NCBI GenBank assembly: GCA_021826655.1
Contig: JAKAZC010000084.1
Location: 1-9,661 of the forward strand
DNA: 9,661 bases
Source: Actinomycetes bacterium
Lineage (GTDB): Bacteria > Actinomycetota > Acidimicrobiia > Acidimicrobiales > RAAP-2
Direction: 5' to 3'
Shown here: piece by piece, positions 1-6,073 of the stretch
Layout of the letters: every line of letters starts with the position of its first letter
Numbering within the stretch: position 1 is the first letter of the stretch
Made by a program: the position numbers and the translations under genes
Notes under the pieces: model-generated
Told to the model about the DNA's origin: nothing
The model's input: the letters and a program-made list of their open reading frames with translations, nothing else
Databases searched by the model: none

Positions 1-373
1 GGTCGAACAGGTCGGCCATGGCCGAGTCCACATGGCGCCGGTAGTGGGCGATCTCGACGATGCCCGGTCGGGACACCAGCCCGCGGTCGGCCCGCGGGTA
101 CCGGGCACCGACCCCCTCGTAGTAGGAATTGAACAGGTAGCCGAAGTCCGGGTGGAAGCACTCGTAGTCCGGGATCGACGGTGCCAGCAGGAAGGTCTCG
201 AAGAACCAGGACGTGTGGGCCCGGTGCCACTTCGTCGGGCTCACGTCGGGCATGGACTGGACCGTCTGGTCCTCGGCCGACAGTGGTGCCGCGAGGTCCT
301 CGGTCAGCCGCCGGGTGGCGACGAACCGCTCGACCAGTGTCCGGTCGTCCACCGTCGTCAGGAGGTCGGCCAT
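1..373 (-). CDS. egtB: EgtB, ergothioneine biosynthesis sulfoxide synthase (N-terminal 124 residues, 3' end outside window)
   Basis: EgtB is the non-heme iron enzyme that joins gamma-glutamylcysteine (or cysteine) to hercynine with O2, giving the sulfoxide intermediate of ergothioneine. Only the DinB-like N-terminal domain is present. I translated it from an ATG at 373-371, preceded by a good AAGGAG-type ribosome site. Family hallmarks are SPTKWHRAHTSWFFETFLL (residues 45-63), FNSYYEGVG (81-89), RGLVSRPG (97-104) and HYRRH (110-114). H53 and the H110-x3-H114 pair match the three-histidine iron site described for EgtB. The reading frame is open to the left edge, so the FGE-sulfatase-type C-terminal domain and any egtC/egtD neighbours lie beyond the window. 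The family call is confident; the thiol substrate (cysteine or gamma-glutamylcysteine) cannot be read from this part. Confidence 0.93.
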   Translation of the reverse strand, partial: MADLLTTVDDRTLVERFVATRRLTEDLAAPLSAEDQTVQSMPDVSPTKWHRAHTSWFFETFLLAPSIPDYECFHPDFGYLFNSYYEGVGARYPRADRGLVSRPGIVEIAHYRRHVDSAMADLFD

Positions 374-411
374 CCCCGCTCCTTCCGGCTCGCCTGGGGA
401 TCGTCCGGCGC

Positions 412-431
412 CGCACCGGCGGACCGGTGCG
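412..431. repeat. 8-bp perfect inverted repeat in the egtB 5' leader
   Basis: The arms CGCACCGG (412-419) and CCGGTGCG (424-431) are separated by CGGA. The repeat lies 39 bp upstream of the egtB start. A possible -10 (TATGTT on the minus strand, 450-445) sits just upstream, which would put the hairpin in the egtB leader RNA. There is no U-tract, so it is not a classical terminator. It could be an operator or a leader hairpin. The rest of 374-528 shows no gene. Confidence 0.5.
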
Positions 432-528
432 CAGCCACGGGTAGAACATACCCGGACCGCGCCCGGATCATGCCGGTCCGGGACCGATCCGTGGCGGACG
501 GCATCGGGGGGTGGACGGGTCCCCGACG

Positions 529-601
529 AGCCGGCGGTGGGAATTGAACCCACGACCTGACGATTACAAATCGTCTGCTCTGCCAACTGAGCTACACCGG
601 C
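529..601 (-). tRNA. tRNA-Thr, anticodon UGU
   Basis: A complete 73-nt cloverleaf on the minus strand. The acceptor stem pairs GCCGGTG (601-595) with CGCCGGC (536-530), with one G-U. The D-arm is GCTC...GAGC, the anticodon stem is GACGA/TCGTC around loop TTTGTAA (anticodon TGT, threonine), and the T-arm is GTGGG/CCCAC with loop TTCAATT. The discriminator base is U and CCA is not encoded. No other tRNA is adjacent. The gene points toward egtB, with about 155 nt between them and no clear terminator. Confidence 0.96.
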
Positions 602-603
602 GG

Positions 604-624
604 GGCCCCCGGGGCCCGGGGGCC
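604..624. repeat. G/C-only inverted repeat just upstream of tRNA-Thr
   Basis: GGCCCCC (604-610) and GGGGGCC (618-624) form a 7-bp stem with a 7-nt loop, inside an uninterrupted 33-nt G/C-only run (597-629). It begins 3 nt from the tRNA 5' end. A possible minus-strand -10 (TACACT, 635-630) lies just beyond it. It would therefore be in the tRNA precursor's 5' leader or form a very GC-rich discriminator. Confidence 0.6.
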
Positions 625-664
625 GCCCCAGTGTAGGGTGCCCGGCCGAGGCCGGTGGGAGTGC

Positions 665-672
665 TTGCTAAT
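665..672 (+). promoter_or_regulatory. Possible -10 element for the LytR_C gene
   Basis: TTGCTAAT at 665-672 resembles an actinobacterial -10. Its expected transcription start (about 679) falls at the GTG codons at 678/680, so translation could be leaderless from 680. No convincing -35 is visible. The call is tentative. Confidence 0.28.
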
Positions 673-700
673 CCCCCGTGTGGTTGGCAGGCTGACGGGA

Positions 701-1288
701 GTGGACGATCCCTCGGCGCCCGACGCACAGCACCCCCCGCGTTCCGGCCACCGACTTCCCGTCGACCGGGCGGTGATCCTCCTGGGGCTCTTCGTCCTGT
801 CCACCATCCTCCTCCTCGGCCAGATCCACACGACCCCGACGAGCGCGTCCCTCGCCACCGTCCCTGCCGGGGCTACCACGACCACGACGGCGGGCGCGGC
901 GACCACCACGACCACCGCGCCGCACGCCGTGACGACCACGACCGCCGCGCCGAAGGCCAAGCCGAGCAACGTCCCCGTGCTGGTGGCCAACGCGTCGGGC
1001 AAGGCGGGTGCCGCCGCGTCGATCACAAATCAGCTCCAGGTCGCGGGCTGGAACGTCCAGGCACCGATCAATGCCACGGCCAACGTGTCGACGTCGAGCG
1101 TGTACTACGTGGCCGGACAGAAGACGGCGGCCACCGAGGTCGCCGCCTCGCTCCATCTCCCGGCATCGGTGGTGCAGCCGTACACGACCGCGGCACCGGT
1201 GAGCACCATCGGCACGGCCGAGGTCCTCGTCGTGGTCGCACCCGACCTGGCCTCGGGCCTCAGTCCGACGACGACCTCGGGCAACTGA
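701..1288 (+). CDS. Membrane-anchored LytR_C (LytR C-terminal domain) protein
   Basis: A predicted single-pass envelope protein of about 195 residues. It has a short charged cytoplasmic N-terminus, one transmembrane helix at about residues 24-42 (AVILLGLFVLSTILLLGQI), a Thr/Ala-rich linker with repeated TTTT runs (about 55-85), and a LytR_C-type domain (about 91-180). That domain starts VPVLVANASGKAGAA, contains the GW motif (QVAGWNV) and ends in EVLVVVAPD. LytR_C domains occur alone or after LCP wall-polymer transferase domains; their exact role is unclear and no LCP domain is present here. The start is ambiguous. GTG 701 is used, but in-frame GTG codons at 680 (possibly leaderless) and 638 are alternatives. 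The stop TGA (1286-1288) overlaps an in-frame CTG of the downstream otsB frame, suggesting coupling. The membrane anchor and domain are confident; the function is not. Confidence 0.82.
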   Translation: MDDPSAPDAQHPPRSGHRLPVDRAVILLGLFVLSTILLLGQIHTTPTSASLATVPAGATTTTTAGAATTTTTAPHAVTTTTAAPKAKPSNVPVLVANASGKAGAAASITNQLQVAGWNVQAPINATANVSTSSVYYVAGQKTAATEVAASLHLPASVVQPYTTAAPVSTIGTAEVLVVVAPDLASGLSPTTTSGN

Positions 1289-1344
1289 CCGGGCCCGGCG
1301 ACCCGCCGGGGGCGGCGGTCCGGGCGCGCCTCGCCCCACTCCTC

Positions 1345-2124
1345 GTGGCCCCGGGACGTACCGCCCTGCTGACCGACTTCGACGGCACGCTGTCCCCGAT
1401 CGTGGACGTGCCGGCGGATGCCCGTCCGCTCGACGGCGTGCCCGACGTGCTCGCCCGGTTGGCCCGTCGATTCGCCTCGGTCTGTGTCGTGTCGGGACGT
1501 CCCGTCGGGTTCCTCGCAGTGCACCTCGGACACCTCGCCGCGGACCGGGCCGCGCCGGTCCACCTGGTCGGCCTCTACGGCATGGAGTCGTTCGCACCCG
1601 ACGGCACGGTCGTGCTCGACGAGTCGGCAGCCGCCTGGATGCCCGTCGCGCAGGAAGCGGCCGAGCACCTCGGCGTGGACGCTCCCGACGGTGTCGTGGT
1701 CGAGCGCAAGGGCCCGTCGGTCGCGGTGCACTTCCGACGGGCCCCGGACGCGGCGGGCTGGGTGGCCGCACGGGTCGAGGCGGTGACGGCGCGGTCCGGA
1801 CTGGTGGCCCACGGGGGGCGCCTGTCCGTCGAGCTCCGTCCGGCGCTCGCCATCGACAAGGGCACGGTCGTGCGTCGGCTGAGCCGCGGCTGCCGGGCGG
1901 CCGCCTTCTTCGGCGACGATCTGGGGGATCTGCCCGCCTTCGCCGAGTTGGCCCGTCTGCGGTCCGAGGGTCTGTCGACGGTGGGCGTGGCCGTCGTCGA
2001 CGGCGAGACCGCGCCGGAGGTGGCCGCCGCCGCGGACCTGTCGGTGCACGGCCCTTCCGGAGCGCTCGCCGCACTGGAGTGGTTGGCCGCCGCTCCCGCC
2101 GCTCCCGCCGCCCCCCCGCCCTGA
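1345..2124 (+). CDS. otsB: Trehalose-6-phosphate phosphatase
   Basis: OtsB dephosphorylates trehalose-6-phosphate to trehalose in the cytoplasm, the second step of the OtsAB pathway. All HAD motifs are visible: DFDGTLSPI (D11 nucleophile, D13), SGRP (50-53), the substrate-cap signature ERKGPSVAVHFR (120-131), the motif III lysine in AIDKG (K172), and FFGDDLGD (188-195) for Mg2+. The 259-residue length is near normal for the family, ending in an Ala/Pro-rich tail. The only standard start in range is GTG 1345, but it leaves just 10 residues before DFDGT. The frame upstream (VRARLAPLLVAPGR) looks like the helix usually found there, so the true start may be a rare codon such as CTG 1285, which overlaps the preceding stop codon. 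It converges with otsA, 57 bp apart, with no obvious terminator between them. Confidence 0.9.
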   Translation: MAPGRTALLTDFDGTLSPIVDVPADARPLDGVPDVLARLARRFASVCVVSGRPVGFLAVHLGHLAADRAAPVHLVGLYGMESFAPDGTVVLDESAAAWMPVAQEAAEHLGVDAPDGVVVERKGPSVAVHFRRAPDAAGWVAARVEAVTARSGLVAHGGRLSVELRPALAIDKGTVVRRLSRGCRAAAFFGDDLGDLPAFAELARLRSEGLSTVGVAVVDGETAPEVAAAADLSVHGPSGALAALEWLAAAPAAPAAPPP

Positions 2125-2181
2125 CCCGGCCCGCCGCCCGACCCGGGGCCGGTGCCGGGGGATCCGTGCCGGGCGACCGGC

Positions 2182-3618
2182 TCAGCGGGCGGCGACCAGC
2201 TGGTCGTCGAGCCAGTCCACCGGTCGTCGGGCCAGGACCGCGTCGCGCAGTGCCGCGGCACGGGAGGCCCGCTCGGCGGGATCGAGGGACAGTGCCCGGG
2301 CGAGGACGGTTGCCGTCCCGGTCACGTCGAACGGGTTGACCTCGAGAGCCCCGGCGGCGAGCCGGTCGAAGGCGCCGGCCTCCCGGGACAGGGCCAGCAC
2401 CCCGTCCCGTGCGTTGACGACAGGACCCTCCATGGCCACCAGGTTGAGCCCGTCGCGCACCGGGTTGACGAGCAGGACGTCGTACCGGGTCAGCGCGGCC
2501 AGCGACCGGGGGTAGTCGTCCTCGATCTCGAGCACGATCGGCGTCCACCCCGGCGTGGCCCACCGCTCGTTGATCCGGGCCACCGTGGCCTCCACCTCGT
2601 CCTGGTAGGCGAGGTATTCGGGCAGGCCCTGTCGGGTGGGATAGGCGAGCGCCACGAACACGACCCGCTCCCGGTGGGCCGGCTCCTGCTCGAGCAGCTC
2701 CTCGAAGGCCCAGAACCCGCGGAGCAGGTTCTTCGACAGCTCCATCCGGTCGACCCGGACGATCACCTTCCGGTCCGGCGCCCCGACCGATGCCTCGATC
2801 CGGGCCAGGGCGGCGGCGACGGCCGGCGCGGCCGCCGAGGAGCGCAGACGGTCCGGGTCGGTCGACAACGGCGACACGAAGGTCCGGGCGGCCCTACCGC
2901 CGAACCCGGCCACGGCAAGGCCGTCCCGGAAGGAGGCCGCCCATCGTTCCGAGTGGAATCCACAGGCGCCGAACCCGGCCAGCGAGGCCACGAGCTCGTC
3001 GCCCACGGCGGTGGGGAGCATCCGCAGGACCGACGGGTCGGCGAACGGGGTGTGGGTGAAGTGGGCCGTGCGAAGGTCGGGCCGGAGCCTCCGCAGAGTG
3101 GGTGCCATCAGGGAGAGGTGGTAGTCCTGCACCAGGACCCGTCCGCCGTCCGGGGCGACGTCGGCCACCCGTTCGGCCATCAGGGCGTTGAAGGAGCGGT
3201 AGGCGTCCCAGGCCTCCATCCACCGTCGGTCGGTGCGGGGCCGGCGCGCCGCGTCGAACAGGTGGTGGTGGCAGAACCACAGCGTGGCGTTCGAGACCAC
3301 GTCGTAGGCGAGGCGGTAGACCTGCCGGTCGGGTTCGACCAGCTCGACCGACAGCCCGGGCGCGGTCATCAAGCCCTCGGCCGCCGCCTCGCGGTCGGCG
3401 TCGCTGAGCGACGCGGCCACCCAGGTGGCGCCGGTTCCCTCGACCAACGGGTGGAGCGAGCCGGCCAGACCCCCGCCGCTCGCCGCCGGCACCGGCCGGC
3501 CGTCCTCCATGCCGAACGAGAGGGGCCCCCGGTTGGAGACAAGGACGGTGTCGGCCAACGACCCGTCCCCGACCGGACGGGCGTGGTCCCCGTGGTCGGT
3601 GGACACATGGACGGGCAT
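2182..3618 (-). CDS. otsA: Trehalose-6-phosphate synthase (GT20), variant donor-site motif
   Basis: OtsA transfers glucose from a nucleotide sugar to glucose-6-phosphate, giving trehalose-6-phosphate, the substrate of the neighbouring OtsB. The 478 residues carry GT20 landmarks: SNRGPLSF (28-35), GGGLAGSL (48-55), VQDYHL (163-168), FTHTPF (187-192), CGFHSERW (219-226), and DGLNLVAMEG (389-398) with D389 and E397 spaced as in the E. coli donor site. The usual R-L-D-Y-x-K-G loop is replaced by RVDRMELSKN (288-297), keeping R and K but with three more residues between them. I recall similar loops in other actinobacterial GT20 proteins. Donor preference cannot be read from this. The start ATG 3618 lacks a Shine-Dalgarno, but TAGCGT lies 6 nt upstream, consistent with a leaderless mRNA. 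A pseudoglycosyltransferase or another GT20 role is possible but less likely beside otsB. Confidence 0.92.
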   Translation of the reverse strand: MPVHVSTDHGDHARPVGDGSLADTVLVSNRGPLSFGMEDGRPVPAASGGGLAGSLHPLVEGTGATWVAASLSDADREAAAEGLMTAPGLSVELVEPDRQVYRLAYDVVSNATLWFCHHHLFDAARRPRTDRRWMEAWDAYRSFNALMAERVADVAPDGGRVLVQDYHLSLMAPTLRRLRPDLRTAHFTHTPFADPSVLRMLPTAVGDELVASLAGFGACGFHSERWAASFRDGLAVAGFGGRAARTFVSPLSTDPDRLRSSAAAPAVAAALARIEASVGAPDRKVIVRVDRMELSKNLLRGFWAFEELLEQEPAHRERVVFVALAYPTRQGLPEYLAYQDEVEATVARINERWATPGWTPIVLEIEDDYPRSLAALTRYDVLLVNPVRDGLNLVAMEGPVVNARDGVLALSREAGAFDRLAAGALEVNPFDVTGTATVLARALSLDPAERASRAAALRDAVLARRPVDWLDDQLVAAR

Positions 3619-3630
3619 GTCGGGACGCTA
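3619..3630 (-). promoter_or_regulatory. Possible -10 of a leaderless otsA transcript
   Basis: On the minus strand TAGCGT is followed by CCCGAC and then the otsA ATG. This spacing would start the mRNA at the start codon itself, and no ribosome site is present. No good -35 is recognisable, so the call rests on spacing and the -10 only. Confidence 0.35.
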
Positions 3631-3701
3631 CCCCGTGGACCCGCCGGCACCCGTCCATCCGGGCGGCAGCGTTCGCCCGCCGGCACCGGTCGGAGCTGCG
3701 C

Positions 3702-3731
3702 TTGACAAGGTAGTGAGTGAGCACTCACAAT
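3702..3731 (+). promoter_or_regulatory. Promoter of the TetR gene (leaderless)
   Basis: A perfect -35 TTGACA (3702-3707), an 18-bp spacer and a -10 CACAAT (3726-3731). The predicted start, 7 nt on, is A3738, the first base of the TetR ATG. The operator at 3713-3728 fills the spacer and touches the -10, so bound repressor would exclude RNA polymerase. Confidence 0.72.
3713..3728. promoter_or_regulatory. TetR operator 1 (autoregulation)
   Basis: The inverted repeat GTGAGTG-AG-CACTCAC has 7-bp perfect arms and lies between the -35 and -10 of the TetR gene. Fifteen bases (AGTGAGCACTCACAA, 3716-3730) recur exactly before the exporter gene (4403-4417). Nothing else in the window shares this word. 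Two copies before a regulator and its adjacent exporter indicate the binding site of this TetR protein. Confidence 0.8.
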
Positions 3732-3737
3732 GGGACG

Positions 3738-4364
3738 ATGATGGCATCGTCCCGGATGACCGCCTCGGAACGTCGCACTGCGGTGCTGGCCGCTGCCGTC
3801 ACCGAGTTCGCACGGTCCGGCTACGCGGGCACGTCGACCGATGCTGTCGCCAACCGGGCCGGCATCTCCCAGCCCTACCTGTTCCGTCTGTTCGGCACCA
3901 AGAAGGAACTGTTCATCGCCACCTACGAGCTCGTGTCCGACCGGATCATCGCGACCATGACCCGGGCCGGAACCGGCATGGACGGCACCGAGGCCATGGC
4001 GGCCATGGGCGAGGCCTACACCGAGCTGCTGCAGGATCCCGAGCTGCTCCAGGTCCAGCTGCACGGGTTCGCCGCCGCTCCCGGCGACCCCGACATCGCG
4101 GCGACCTGCCGACGGACCTTCGAGGTCCTCTGGCACCTGGTGCACGAGCGCACCCAGCTGGCCGACGAGGAGATCCTCGGGTTCTTCTCGATGGGGATGA
4201 TGATGAACGTCATGTCCGCCATCGACCTGCTCTCCGTCAACCAGCACTGGGCACAGTCCTTCTGTCCGGTGCCCGAGAAGATCACCGCCATCCGAGCCGC
4301 AAGCCAAGCCATCAAGGACCAGCGAGTCGCCGAGCTGGTCACGAACACGGAGGTCTCCGCATGA
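3738..4364 (+). CDS. TetR/AcrR-family transcriptional repressor
   Basis: A 208-residue TetR-type regulator. The N-terminal helix-turn-helix domain is clear: AVLAAAVTEFARSGYAGTST (15-34) followed by DAVANRAGISQPYLFRLFG (35-53) and TKKELF (54-59). The C-terminal domain, which binds ligand and dimerises, is helical and Met-rich around FFSMGMMMNVMSAIDLL. ATG 3738 is chosen because it sits exactly at the predicted transcription start. An upstream GTG at 3717 lies inside the operator and is unlikely. It is followed by a DHA2 exporter gene, and the same operator precedes both. It most likely represses itself and the exporter until an effector binds. The effector is unknown. A terminator-like element at its stop codon and a separate exporter promoter suggest two transcription units under one repressor. 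Confidence 0.93.
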   Translation: MMASSRMTASERRTAVLAAAVTEFARSGYAGTSTDAVANRAGISQPYLFRLFGTKKELFIATYELVSDRIIATMTRAGTGMDGTEAMAAMGEAYTELLQDPELLQVQLHGFAAAPGDPDIAATCRRTFEVLWHLVHERTQLADEEILGFFSMGMMMNVMSAIDLLSVNQHWAQSFCPVPEKITAIRAASQAIKDQRVAELVTNTEVSA

Positions 4365-4389
4365 TCCATCCAGTCGTGCCCCTTTTTTT
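4359..4389 (+). terminator. Possible intrinsic terminator at the end of the TetR gene
   Basis: GCATGA (4359-4364) can pair with TCGTGC (4374-4379), with one U-G pair and a 9-nt loop, followed by CCC and seven T residues (4383-4389). The stem includes the TetR stop codon, and the T-run supplies the first two bases of the exporter -35. The stem is short and separated from the T-run by 3 nt, so strength is uncertain. It is the only T7 run in the window. Confidence 0.4.
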
Positions 4390-4418
4390 GACCCGTAGAG
4401 TTAGTGAGCACTCACAAC
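4388..4418 (+). promoter_or_regulatory. Promoter of the MFS exporter gene
   Basis: A -35 TTGACC (4388-4393) and a weak -10 CACAAC (4413-4418), 19 bp apart. The geometry parallels the TetR promoter, with the operator copy in the spacer. The weaker -10 and longer spacer suggest a lower basal rate than the TetR gene. The predicted mRNA start is near 4425, well upstream of the exporter's likely start. Confidence 0.5.
4400..4417. promoter_or_regulatory. TetR operator 2 (exporter control)
   Basis: GTTAGTGAGCACTCACAA matches operator 1 (3713-3730) at 17 of 18 positions; the only difference is T for G at the third base. The arms GTTAGTG and CACTCAC are an imperfect inverted repeat. It lies in the promoter spacer upstream of the exporter gene. 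Confidence 0.8.
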
Positions 4419-4552
4419 TGAATGAGTGGCCGTCGGTCCCGTTCCGACGTCCGGTGCTGCTCCCGGTCGGCCGTCGTCGGGAGTCCGCGCGCCGCCGCCC
4501 CGCGTCACCCACCGGCCCTCGGGTCGTCGCGCCGCCGACCCGCACGCCCCCG

Positions 4553-6019
4553 GTGGAGCCGGCGGCCGGCGTGGGCGGGACCGGTCAGGCGCCGCGCTCC
4601 CGTGCCGTCTGGGCGGTGGTGGTCACCGGGTTGGCCCTGTTCATGGCCTCGCTCGACAACCTGGTCGTCTCGACGGCCCTCCCCGTGATCCGCGTGCACC
4701 TCCACGCCGGTCTGTCCGGGCTCGAGTGGACCGTGAACGCGTACACGCTGACCTTCGCCGTCCTGCTGCTCAGCGCGTCGGCGTTGGGTGAGCGGTTCGG
4801 CCGCCGCCGGGTCTTCGTAGCCGGGATCGCCCTGTTCACGGTGTCGTCGGCCGCCGCCGCCGCCGCCCCGTCCATCGGCGCCCTCATCGCGGCGCGGGCG
4901 CTGCAGGGTGCCGGAGGAGCCATGATCATGCCGCTGTCGCTCACCCTCCTGAGCGCCGCGGTCCGACCCGAGCGTCGCAACGCCGCCCTCGGCATCTGGG
5001 GCGCGATCGGGGGCACGGCCGTGGCCCTCGGCCCGCTGGTCGGGGGCGCGGTCACCAGCGGCTGGGCCTGGCAGTACATCTTCTGGCTCAACGTGCCGGT
5101 CGGCCTGGCCCTGGTGCCCCTGGCCCGGTGGCGCCTGGCCGAGTCACGCGGGTCCGGCGCGCCCCTCGACCTGGCCGGCGTCGGGCTGGTGAGCGTCGGC
5201 CTGTTCGGCGTCGTCCTCGGTCTGGTCCGGGGCAACGCCGACGGCTGGACGTCGGCGTCGGTGGTCGCCTCCGGCGCGGTCGGAGCCCTCACGCTGGCCG
5301 GCTTCGTGGCCTGGGAGCTGCGCACGCCCCACCCGATGCTGGACCTCCGGCTCTTCGCCCGACGGGGGTTCGCCGCCGTCAACGTCACCGCCCTGCTGTT
5401 CAGCTTCGGGATGTTCGGGTCCATCTTCTTCCTGACACAGTTCCTCCAGACCGTCCAGGGGTACTCGCCGCTGTCGGCCGGGGTGCGGATCCTGCCGTGG
5501 ACGGCCGTCACCATGGTGCTGGCACCCTTCGTGGGCCGACTCGCAGAGCGCTGGGGCGGGAAGCCCCTCGTCGTCACCGGCCTGGCGCTCCAGGCGGCGG
5601 GACTGGCATGGCTGGCCCTGATCCTCGCCCCGGGCACCGCCTACGGGGGGATGATCGCCCCGTTCGTCCTGTGCGGCGTCGGCATGACCCTCTTCTTCGT
5701 GCCGCTGGCCTCGGTCGTGCTGGGCACGGTGCCGACGGCACTCGAGGGAGTGGCGTCGGGGACCAACGCCGCCTTCCGCGAGCTCGGCGGGGTACTGGGG
5801 ATCGCCGCGCTCGGTGCGGTGTTCAGCAGTCGGGGCGGCTACGCCTCGCCCCGGGACTACGTGTCGGGCCTGGTTCCAGCGGTGGGCGTCGGCGCGGCGG
5901 TCGTGGCCGTCGGGGCGCTGTGCGCGACGGCGCTCCCGGCGCGGCGCCGGCTCCGACTGGACCTCGACCCGGACCGTGTCCCGACTCTGGCCGCGTCCGG
6001 CGAGCCGGTCACCGCCTGA
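4553..6019 (+). CDS. DHA2-type (EmrB/QacA-like) MFS exporter
   Basis: A predicted drug/H+ antiporter of about 488 residues with 14 probable transmembrane segments. MFS signatures are the helix-1 motif LDNLVVSTALPVI (34-46), motif A GERFGRRRVF (79-88) between helices 2 and 3, RALQGAGGAMIMP (115-127), and the antiporter motif C region GGTAVALGPLVGGAV (153-167). The substrate cannot be told from sequence. The adjacent TetR gene and shared operator imply induction by an exported or related compound. The start is unsettled. GTG 4553 gives a 20-residue tail before helix 1. GTG 4571 (with GGAG 12 nt upstream) and GTG 4454 are alternatives. The frame is open far upstream through the TetR gene, but that extension is chance. 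ATG 4422, near the predicted mRNA start, is out of frame with the exporter. Confidence 0.92.
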   Translation: MEPAAGVGGTGQAPRSRAVWAVVVTGLALFMASLDNLVVSTALPVIRVHLHAGLSGLEWTVNAYTLTFAVLLLSASALGERFGRRRVFVAGIALFTVSSAAAAAAPSIGALIAARALQGAGGAMIMPLSLTLLSAAVRPERRNAALGIWGAIGGTAVALGPLVGGAVTSGWAWQYIFWLNVPVGLALVPLARWRLAESRGSGAPLDLAGVGLVSVGLFGVVLGLVRGNADGWTSASVVASGAVGALTLAGFVAWELRTPHPMLDLRLFARRGFAAVNVTALLFSFGMFGSIFFLTQFLQTVQGYSPLSAGVRILPWTAVTMVLAPFVGRLAERWGGKPLVVTGLALQAAGLAWLALILAPGTAYGGMIAPFVLCGVGMTLFFVPLASVVLGTVPTALEGVASGTNAAFRELGGVLGIAALGAVFSSRGGYASPRDYVSGLVPAVGVGAAVVAVGALCATALPARRRLRLDLDPDRVPTLAASGEPVTA

Positions 6020-6030
6020 CGACGGCCCGT

Positions 6031-6051
6031 GCCGGGGACCGCGTTCCCGGT
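6031..6051. terminator. Hairpin between the convergent exporter and gpgS genes
   Basis: GCCGGGGA (6031-6038) can pair with TTCCCGGT (6044-6051) through 8 pairs, two of them G-U, with a 5-nt loop. It lies in the 54-bp gap between two convergent stop codons, where a bidirectional terminator would be expected, but has no U-tract on either side. Confidence 0.35.
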
Positions 6052-6073
6052 CCGTCCCGCCGTGCGCGGTGGC

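Noticed and set aside
868..950. ACC/ACG-rich repetitive stretch considered as a DNA repeat element
   Set aside because: It encodes the Thr/Ala linker of a secreted-side protein; it is low-complexity coding sequence, not an independent repeat.
592..1026. Minus-strand frame with long Val/Ala runs resembling membrane segments
   Set aside because: The Val runs are the antisense of the ACC/ACG threonine repeats in the LytR_C linker.
2142..2159. Possible terminator hairpin between otsB and otsA (CCCGG/CCGGG)
   Set aside because: It has only 5 pairs, an 8-nt loop and no T-run, and many equivalent pairings exist in this G/C-only stretch.
668..2563. Open frame of 631 codons on the minus strand across LytR_C and otsB
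   Set aside because: It is Arg/Pro/Gly-rich with no domain, and is antisense to two well-supported genes. Long antisense frames are common at this GC content.
2152..3705. Open frame of 517 codons on the plus strand antisense to otsA
   Set aside because: The composition is typical of a GC-rich shadow frame, with no recognisable motif. otsA on the other strand has all family motifs.
3425..4552. In-frame upstream extension of the MFS exporter reaching position 3425
   Set aside because: It runs through the start of otsA and the whole TetR gene in the wrong frame, and crosses both promoters and the terminator-like element.
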